NCBI GenBank assembly: GCA_903838095.1
Contig: CAILXE010000377.1
Location: forward strand, 1-8,439
Length of the DNA: 8,439 nt
Reading direction: 5' to 3'
DNA from: an uncultured Chlorobiaceae bacterium
Lineage (GTDB): Bacteria; Bacteroidota; Chlorobiia; Chlorobiales; Chlorobiaceae
Notes under the pieces: model-generated
Databases searched by the model: none
What the model saw: only the letters and a program-made list of their open reading frames with translations
Told to the model about the DNA's origin: nothing
Program-made: the position numbers and the translations under genes
Shown here: piece after piece, positions 1-5,169 of the stretch
Numbering within the stretch: the first letter of the stretch is position 1
Layout: the number at the start of each line of letters is the position of its first letter

Positions 1-1022
1 AAATAGGAACTGAACCCCATCTTTTCGATCACTCCGAGCTCAAGCTCTATTCTCGACCTCACATCCTCGGCACTAATCCCGTCAGAGGCTGAATCAGCAT
101 AACGCTCCTTCACCCCCTCCCAGGTCAGATGACGGAGATAGGAAAACTCGTTGTCAAACCCCTCCGGCAGAGGAAAGTGTGGAAGAACCGGCTCTTTATC
201 GCCAAAACTGTAAGAACATTTTTCTGCGATAAGCAGTGTGTTACTCAACTCTCCATGTGCATCAGTGAAAAGCGCACTCATCTCCTCAGATGACTTCAGA
301 TAATGATCGCTTCCTCCAAGCGCCAGCAAATGCTGATTGGAGAGTTTTTCCTTGGTTCGGTTGGCAACCATGGCCCGGTAGCAACCTGCATCCTTTCGTT
401 CAAGATAATGGACGTTATTGGTGGCAACCAGTTCAATCGAAAATTTTTCTGCCAGAGCAATAATCTGCTCATTCAGCTTGTCATCAAACGGGGTAGAGTG
501 GCGTTGCAGTTCAAGGTAAAAGTTATCGCCAAAAATCTCCTGATAGTAAGCCGTGAAGGTTTCTGCCTCATCAATGGATCCAGCAAGAAGCGCCCTGCCG
601 ATTCTCCCCGACGAGTACGCTGAAAGACAAACAAGACCATCATGACAGGTCTCAAGCAGGCGACTTTCAATATGCGGCATTCCATTGACAAACCCCTCCT
701 TTGCAGCCCTCGACAAAAGAATACAAAGATTTCTGTATCCCGCTTCGTTTTGAACAAGCACCACAAGCGAAGGCGACACCGGAACACGACTGTGCTGGTG
801 CGTATCAGTTTCAAGCAGCAGCAGCTCACTGCCGATAACAAGCTTGATGCCAGCGTGTTTCGCTTCACTGAACAGCTCCGGCATGTTGAACATGGCACAA
901 TAATCAGTAACCGCAATACTCTTCATGCCAAACCGAACCGCCGCCGAAAACAACTCATGAGGAAAAATCGGACTACTCTGCATCGAATAGTGCGTATGAG
1001 TATGTAAATGTATAAAATCCAT
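1..1022 (-). CDS. dnaE: DNA polymerase III alpha subunit (DnaE family), N-terminal PHP region, 3' end cut by window edge
   Basis: The frame is open from an ATG at 1022 to base 1 (340 codons). The protein opens MDFIHLHTHTHYS, the PHP motif of bacterial replicative polymerases. It continues with AVTDYCAMF (about 37-45, family form ALTDHGNMF), GIKLVIGSELL, GLVCLSAYSSGRIGRALLAG, DNFYLELQRHSTP and LVATNNVHYLERKDA, all collinear with DnaE. The last visible residues, ELGVIEKMGFSSYF, match the block just before the polymerase palm, so the catalytic domain lies outside the window. DnaE makes DNA at the replication fork in the cytoplasm. Several metal ligands of active PHP domains are changed here (TDH to TDY, NDVHY to NNVHY), suggesting that this PHP domain has no exonuclease activity. 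An upstream AAGGATGAAGG (about 12 bases away) may be a loose ribosome site. It could be the main DnaE or a second paralogue; the window cannot tell. Confidence 0.88.
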   Translation of the reverse strand, partial: MDFIHLHTHTHYSMQSSPIFPHELFSAAVRFGMKSIAVTDYCAMFNMPELFSEAKHAGIKLVIGSELLLLETDTHQHSRVPVSPSLVVLVQNEAGYRNLCILLSRAAKEGFVNGMPHIESRLLETCHDGLVCLSAYSSGRIGRALLAGSIDEAETFTAYYQEIFGDNFYLELQRHSTPFDDKLNEQIIALAEKFSIELVATNNVHYLERKDAGCYRAMVANRTKEKLSNQHLLALGGSDHYLKSSEEMSALFTDAHGELSNTLLIAEKCSYSFGDKEPVLPHFPLPEGFDNEFSYLRHLTWEGVKERYADSASDGISAEDVRSRIELELGVIEKMGFSSY

Positions 1023-1260
1023 ATCGATAGAAAACCTTCATCCTTAAAAAAAACAGCAGCCTCATACCATGCGTCAAGAACAGAACCAGCAAAGCAGCCG
1101 CGCTTTCTGAATTTGAAAATAGTACATTTTTTGCGGATCACGGGCCGGTATCTCCAATAATGTCATCCCGCTTTTATGGCAGTAACACTTTTTTTCTTTA
1201 TTATTTAAATAAATTATATTTACAGGGCATTTTTTCAATGAATCAACCTGCATTACAATT
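1023..1260. other. Divergent intergenic region between dnaE and the LRR gene
   Basis: This 238-base gap lies between the starts of two divergently oriented genes and must hold their promoters if each has its own. The half nearest the LRR gene (about 1186-1224) is strongly AT-rich, with a run of T followed by TTATTTAAATAAATTATATT, typical of promoter-proximal DNA. I could not find a convincing -35/-10 pair with 16-18 base spacing on either strand. Short open frames here have no recognisable product or ribosome site. Confidence 0.5.
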
Positions 1261-2463
1261 TTGGAGCAAAATACCTACAATCAATGCCCGGTCTGCGGCT
1301 ATCCACTCTCTCACAACAGTGCGATATGCCCTCGGTGCGGAAACGACATTCTTGAAGATATATCCTCCCTTGACCAGCAATCCCAGGAACGTCACCATCA
1401 AAGCCTGGAGGTAAAAAAAGCAGAGTGGTATACCCGCTGCCTTACTGAAAAGCTTAATGTCAGCACAAACGATCTGATTCCTCCGTCAGGAGAGCCCGCC
1501 CGTCAGGAAAGTCCACGCCAGATCTTCAATCGATCTGATGAAATCGACTATCTTCGCCGTATCTCAAGAGCTGAACTGCTTCAGGAAAGTGGCGCACGGA
1601 AAAAGTGGTGGAACTCACTGACCTCGGACTGGAAAGAGGTGGTTAAAACAACCCTGAAAGTGCTCAAGGATCCATCAGACCAGGAGCTGCTTGACTTTCT
1701 GGAAACGACACATCTCCGGTGTGACAACCGCAGAATTCATAATCTTCTCCCTGTACGGGTTCTTGAAAAGCTCCAGCAGCTCCGTTGCGATGAGTCCCCT
1801 GTCGAAGATCTCGAACCGCTTCAGCACCTGAAGATGCTGCAACGCCTGTACGCATTCGACTGCGACTTTACATCGCTCGAACCTCTGCGCAATATTACAA
1901 GCCTGAAACTTCTCTGGATCTCAAGCACCCAGGTCAGCTCCCTTGAGCCGATCAGCCAGCTTTTCAAGCTTGAAGAGCTTTATTGCTCAGAAACCATGAT
2001 CACCGACCTCTCTCCTTTGAAAGATCTCGTCAATCTTGAAAAACTGAGCTGTTACAAAACCGGCATCACCTCGCTTGAACCAATCGCTCACCTCGAAAAT
2101 CTTATTGAGCTTGGCATAGACAATTCAAAGATTACTGATCTCACCCCGCTGGCGCGCCTCAACAGTCTCGAATATCTCCGCTGCAACAAAACCGGCATCA
2201 GAAATATAGTCGCTTTAAGCGCTCTGACCGAATTGCGGGAACTGAGTCTGGCAAACACCCGGCTTACCTCTCTTGAGGGACTGGAGGAGCTGTCCAACCT
2301 TGAAGAACTTGATATATCAAACACGCTCATCGAATCCATCGACCCGATCATGCACCTACAGCATCTTGAAAAAATTCAACTCCCGGCTGACAGGATTCCG
2401 GAAGAAGAGATTGAACGCTTTCTTGAGCTTCACCCGGATTGCGAAGTCGATCTCAAAGCATAG
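1261..2463 (+). CDS. Zinc-ribbon leucine-rich-repeat protein
   Basis: The protein has 400 residues. Residues 9-26 form a zinc ribbon, CPVCG then CPRCG (Cys 9, 12, 23, 26). A charged, probably helical middle section follows, with a Trp-rich patch near residues 120-130 (KKWWNSLTSDWKEV). Nine exact 22-residue leucine-rich repeats run from about 169 to 366, with the pattern LxxLxCxxTxIxxLxPLxxL, resembling the internalin/SDS22 class. A C-terminal cap (EEEIERFLELHPDCEV) follows. LRR arrays are protein-binding surfaces; the ligand is unknown. No signal peptide or membrane segment is seen, so a cytoplasmic location is expected. The start is taken as TTG at 1261, because an in-frame stop lies at 1210-1212, no in-frame ATG exists before the zinc ribbon, and MEQNTYNQCPVCG is a sensible N terminus. 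No clear ribosome site supports it. The caspase gene follows 177 bases downstream on the same strand. Confidence 0.85.
   Translation: MEQNTYNQCPVCGYPLSHNSAICPRCGNDILEDISSLDQQSQERHHQSLEVKKAEWYTRCLTEKLNVSTNDLIPPSGEPARQESPRQIFNRSDEIDYLRRISRAELLQESGARKKWWNSLTSDWKEVVKTTLKVLKDPSDQELLDFLETTHLRCDNRRIHNLLPVRVLEKLQQLRCDESPVEDLEPLQHLKMLQRLYAFDCDFTSLEPLRNITSLKLLWISSTQVSSLEPISQLFKLEELYCSETMITDLSPLKDLVNLEKLSCYKTGITSLEPIAHLENLIELGIDNSKITDLTPLARLNSLEYLRCNKTGIRNIVALSALTELRELSLANTRLTSLEGLEELSNLEELDISNTLIESIDPIMHLQHLEKIQLPADRIPEEEIERFLELHPDCEVDLKA
1765..2358 (+). repeat. Nine tandem 22-residue LRR units (66-base period)
   Basis: Nine units of exactly 22 residues start at residues 169, 191, 213, 235, 257, 279, 301, 323 and 345 with no insertion or deletion. 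Each carries xxLxxLxx followed by a variable stretch and then xLxPLxxL. Units 1, 4, 5 and 7 have Cys where the third core Leu would sit (LRC, LYC, LSC, LRC). The DNA copies have diverged, so this is an old protein repeat and not a recent DNA amplification. Confidence 0.85.
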
Positions 2464-2640
2464 AGCAGAACACCCTGATTCATCGTGTTTCTCACGTTTT
2501 ACTTTTTGAAGATTTTGGCTTGAAGGACAGATTTACTATCATTAGTTAAGGTTTTTTTCACGTCAACGAACACCGCAGAAGCAAAAACCTGAAGTTAACC
2601 CTGCGGCTCTTTTCACTATATAAATAACGGAGTAGCGCTC
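2464..2640 (+). other. Intergenic spacer between the LRR and caspase genes
   Basis: The 177 bases hold no gene. A 6-base inverted repeat (CCGCAG at 2573-2578, CTGCGG at 2601-2606) with a 22-base loop precedes CTCTTTT. It is too weak to call a terminator with confidence. An AT-rich TATATAAAT lies at about 2618-2626 but is too close to the start codon to be a clear -10 box. Whether the caspase gene has its own promoter or reads through from the LRR gene is open. Confidence 0.4.
2629..2632 (+). promoter_or_regulatory. Ribosome binding site of the caspase gene
   Basis: GGAG ends 8 bases before the ATG at 2641, good Shine-Dalgarno spacing. It is the clearest ribosome site in the window and supports this start. 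Confidence 0.65.
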
Positions 2641-3495
2641 ATGGCAAAAAAAGCTTTACTTGTCGGGGTCAATGATTATGCCCCAATTGGCGCCGGAGGA
2701 CCTGATCTGCGTGGATGCGTGAACGATGTTCAGGATATGGCAAATACACTTTCTGTTCTTGGGATTATCCCTGCAAGCCCGACAAACATGAAAATTCTTA
2801 CCGATTCACGGGCAACCAGGGCGGCAATTATGGCCGGGCTGAAGTGGTTGATTACAGGAGCAAAGGCCGGTGACGTTTTGGTTTTTCACTACTCGGGACA
2901 CGGATCACAAGTTGTTGATGTTGACGGCGACGAGCCGGATGGAAAAGATGAAACCATTTGCCCGCACGACTTTGCAACCGCAGGCATGATAAAAGACGAT
3001 GATTTACGTGCCGTCTTTTCAACTCTTCCGGCTGGGGTAAATCTGGACGTCATTCTCGACTCCTGCCATTCCGGCAGCGGCACCAGAGAACTGTCTGCCC
3101 TCGCGGCAACACCCGAAGAGTTATCGGTCTCCTATCGATTCGTTGAACCGCCTATTGATGTCAGCTTCTTCCTTGACTCCAATCCTTCACTCCCGGTCCG
3201 TGGTATACTCAAAAAGAAAAAGGGAACGAAAGATGTAAGCCTGGCTCCAGGACTGAACCACGTTCTGTGGGCAGGATGCCGCGACAACCAGACCTCAGCC
3301 GAAGCCTCTATCGGCGGCGTTTATCGGGGATTGTTCACCCTTAACTTCTGCAAAATTCTAAGAGCTGCGGGCGTCACCATCACAAGAAAAAATCTTGACG
3401 TCCAGATTTGCAGAAATATTAAAGCTCTGGGTTATGCGCAGGTTCCTCAGCTTGAAGGCGTCGCAGCATCAATTGGTGAAAAAGTTTTTACCTGA
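2641..3495 (+). CDS. Metacaspase-like (orthocaspase) cysteine peptidase, family C14
   Basis: The protein has 284 residues. It begins KKALLVGVNDY, the first strand of the caspase p20 unit. The catalytic His is in HYSGHGSQ (His87) and the catalytic Cys in ILDSCHSGSG (Cys142). Between them, DGDEPDGKDETICPHDF matches the Asp-rich segment of type I metacaspases. The p10-like part carries WAGCRDNQTSAEA and GLFTLNF. The family cleaves after Arg or Lys, not Asp as animal caspases do. A basic linker LKKKKGTK (residues 190-197) between the two parts is a possible self-processing site. There is no signal peptide, membrane segment or additional domain, so it should act in the cytoplasm as a stand-alone protease. 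It lies downstream of the LRR gene and converges with ogt and the TIR-NACHT gene. Family and catalytic competence are read directly from motifs; a role in cell death or defence is inference. Confidence 0.92.
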   Translation: MAKKALLVGVNDYAPIGAGGPDLRGCVNDVQDMANTLSVLGIIPASPTNMKILTDSRATRAAIMAGLKWLITGAKAGDVLVFHYSGHGSQVVDVDGDEPDGKDETICPHDFATAGMIKDDDLRAVFSTLPAGVNLDVILDSCHSGSGTRELSALAATPEELSVSYRFVEPPIDVSFFLDSNPSLPVRGILKKKKGTKDVSLAPGLNHVLWAGCRDNQTSAEASIGGVYRGLFTLNFCKILRAAGVTITRKNLDVQICRNIKALGYAQVPQLEGVAASIGEKVFT

Positions 3496-3517
3496 TTTTA
3501 TTTGAAACATCTCTGCT

Positions 3518-3541
3518 GCCCCTCCCCTTTGCAGGAGGGGC
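3518..3541. terminator. GC-rich hairpin between convergent caspase and ogt genes
   Basis: GCCCCTCC (3518-3525) pairs perfectly with GGAGGGGC (3534-3541) around an 8-base loop. It sits 22 bases after the caspase stop and 7 bases beyond the ogt stop, where a shared bidirectional terminator would be expected. Neither strand has a good T-run directly after the stem, so it is not a textbook intrinsic terminator. It may instead stabilise 3' ends. Confidence 0.5.
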
Positions 3542-3548
3542 GACAGAT

Positions 3549-4010
3549 TTATACTCCCCGTTCAAGATCCAGCAACATCTTCTTCAATCTCAGACCGCCA
3601 CGATACCCGGTCAGCTTACCATCTTTGCCGATAACCCTGTGGCATGGAATCAATATGGGCAAAGGGTTTCGATGATTTGCCATCCCTACAGCCCTTGCTG
3701 CAAGAGGATTTCCGATGGAAACCGCAACATCCCGGTAGCTTGCCGTCGCCCCGTAAGGTATTGTGGAGAGAAATTGCCAGACAGCCCGCATAAATGGAGT
3801 CCCCGCAGGAGCAAGCGGCAGTGAAAACGTTGTGAGATTACCCTCAAGATAGCTGTTCAACTGCCGGAAAGCCTCATGTAGTCCGGTCGTTTCACCTCGC
3901 TCAATACCAACAGGAAGCTTGTCCTGCTCAAAATAAAGGTTGGTTATGCACCCGTCATGTTCGGCTATCCCTACAGTGCCGATGAAGGTGTTCTGAAGAT
4001 GGAGTTTCAT
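3549..4010 (-). CDS. ogt: Methylated-DNA--[protein]-cysteine S-methyltransferase
   Basis: The protein has 153 residues, close to the usual length for the Ogt group. It repairs O6-alkylguanine (and O4-alkylthymine) in DNA by moving the alkyl group to its own cysteine, a single-use suicide reaction. The active site is IPCHRVIGKDGKLTGYRGG, with acceptor Cys123. Upstream are FMRAVWQFLSTIPYGATASYRDVA (residues about 73-96), the helix-turn-helix with the DNA-binding region, and ARAVGMANHRNPLPI, the conserved Asn hinge and channel. The N-terminal half is the usual divergent ribonuclease-H-like domain. The ATG at 4010 is the first possible start, because an in-frame TAA lies 12 bases upstream (4020-4022). 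The ribosome site is poor. It begins 20 bases after the stop of the TIR-NACHT-FGE gene on the same strand and may be co-transcribed with it. It looks like a housekeeping repair gene next to an accessory locus. Confidence 0.95.
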   Translation of the reverse strand: MKLHLQNTFIGTVGIAEHDGCITNLYFEQDKLPVGIERGETTGLHEAFRQLNSYLEGNLTTFSLPLAPAGTPFMRAVWQFLSTIPYGATASYRDVAVSIGNPLAARAVGMANHRNPLPILIPCHRVIGKDGKLTGYRGGLRLKKMLLDLERGV

Positions 4011-4030
4011 CCTGTCGAGTTACAATGCCA

Positions 4031-5169
4031 TTAAAATGAACAAGAAGAAGAATGAGCGGAACGAATCACTCGAAAGCCAACATTAACACCACCCCAGCTT
4101 CTCGGATAGTCGTAGCCTCGAGCTGAGCATCGCAAAGCGTCAGGCTTACTGTTATAATACGCTCCCCGCAAAGAGCGCCAGCCTTTATTTTCATCATACC
4201 AGTCAGCCATCCACTCCCACACATTACCAGCCATATCGTAAAGCCCCTCCGGCGTTGCCCCCTTGGGATAACGGCCTACAGGAGTGGTTGCTCTCTCATA
4301 CTCATTAAAGTTGGCACGGGATGGAGATGGCTCTTCTTTACCCCATGGATAGCGCCTGCTTTCCTTTCCCCCGGCGGCATACTCCCACTCAATTTCAGTT
4401 GGCAGGCAATAGAGACTGGCATTGCTGCAATTAGTTTCGAGAAGTGAAAGCCAGAGACAATATGCCCGGGCATCATAAAAACTGACCCCGATCACCGGTT
4501 GTTCTTCCTTGTTGAATCGTTTATCCTCATCAAGACGAGAACGAAAGCGAGTTGACAACTCTTTTTGTTCCCGCAGGTAATCGCTGAATCCCTTGATACT
4601 CTCCGCCAAGACAAACAGACTCTTTTTATAGGTTTCAACGGGCAATATATCTGCAAAAACGGCGCTTTTTGAATCAAGATAGTTGATGAATTGACGGTAG
4701 TTTTTATTGGTCACCGTGTTTTTTGCGACATAGAGATCAAGCACTGATTCCAACGTGTTGGTCAACGAATAGGTAAAAGATCCTCCCTTGATCAGGATAT
4801 ATTGAGCCCCAAGATGATCTACTTCCATCGAACATATTGCCTCAGCTCCATCAGAAGCTTTTGTTATATCAATTGGCTCCTTGCTTTCAATAATTTCATA
4901 AGCGCGCCTGAGAACATTGGAATCTTTTGGAAGCCGGGAATCAATAAACTTCTGCACAACATCACAGACTTCGAGCTTACCAATAATATTCAGACAATCG
5001 AGAATGTAGAGTTGACGATTTGCCGTCGTATCAGAGTCAAGCAACTTGTTTTTCAGCGCTGATATCTTTTTTTTAGGCGCTTCCTGAACAAGGGTAACCA
5101 ACAAATCCTGCTGCTTTTGAGTCAATGTTTTAGTGACCGGAGAATCGAAGAGCTTCTGCATGAATGAAT
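4031..5169 (-). repeat. Paralogous segment shared with 7298-8439
   Basis: The last part of the TIR-NACHT-FGE gene (helical spacer plus FGE domain) aligns along its whole length with the partial gene at 7298-8439, in direct orientation. In the 60 bases coding for PEGLYDxAGNVWEWxADWYD, 50 match and most differences are synonymous. This indicates an old tandem gene duplication, apart from the unusually conserved last 24 bases noted separately. Confidence 0.85.

Noticed and set aside
1072..1077. TTGACG on the minus strand as a -35 box for dnaE
   Set aside because: No acceptable -10 hexamer lies 16-18 bases downstream.
303..1141. Several open frames on both strands over the left end (303-623, 642-1007, 473-916, 923-1141)
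   Set aside because: They overlap the continuous DnaE frame (or its upstream region) in other frames, and their translations show no recognisable family or ribosome site.
2573..2606. CCGCAG/CTGCGG inverted repeat as an intrinsic terminator of the LRR gene
   Set aside because: The 6-base stem has a 22-base loop and no clean T-run directly after it.
4058..4081. The 24-base identical block as a recombination attachment site or insertion-sequence end
   Set aside because: It is in-frame coding sequence for the conserved VGFRVIRS end of the FGE fold, with no integrase, transposase or target duplication nearby.
4802..5062. Plus-strand and other-frame open frames inside the NACHT gene
   Set aside because: They lie within a long, motif-rich coding frame on the minus strand, and their low-complexity translations match no family.
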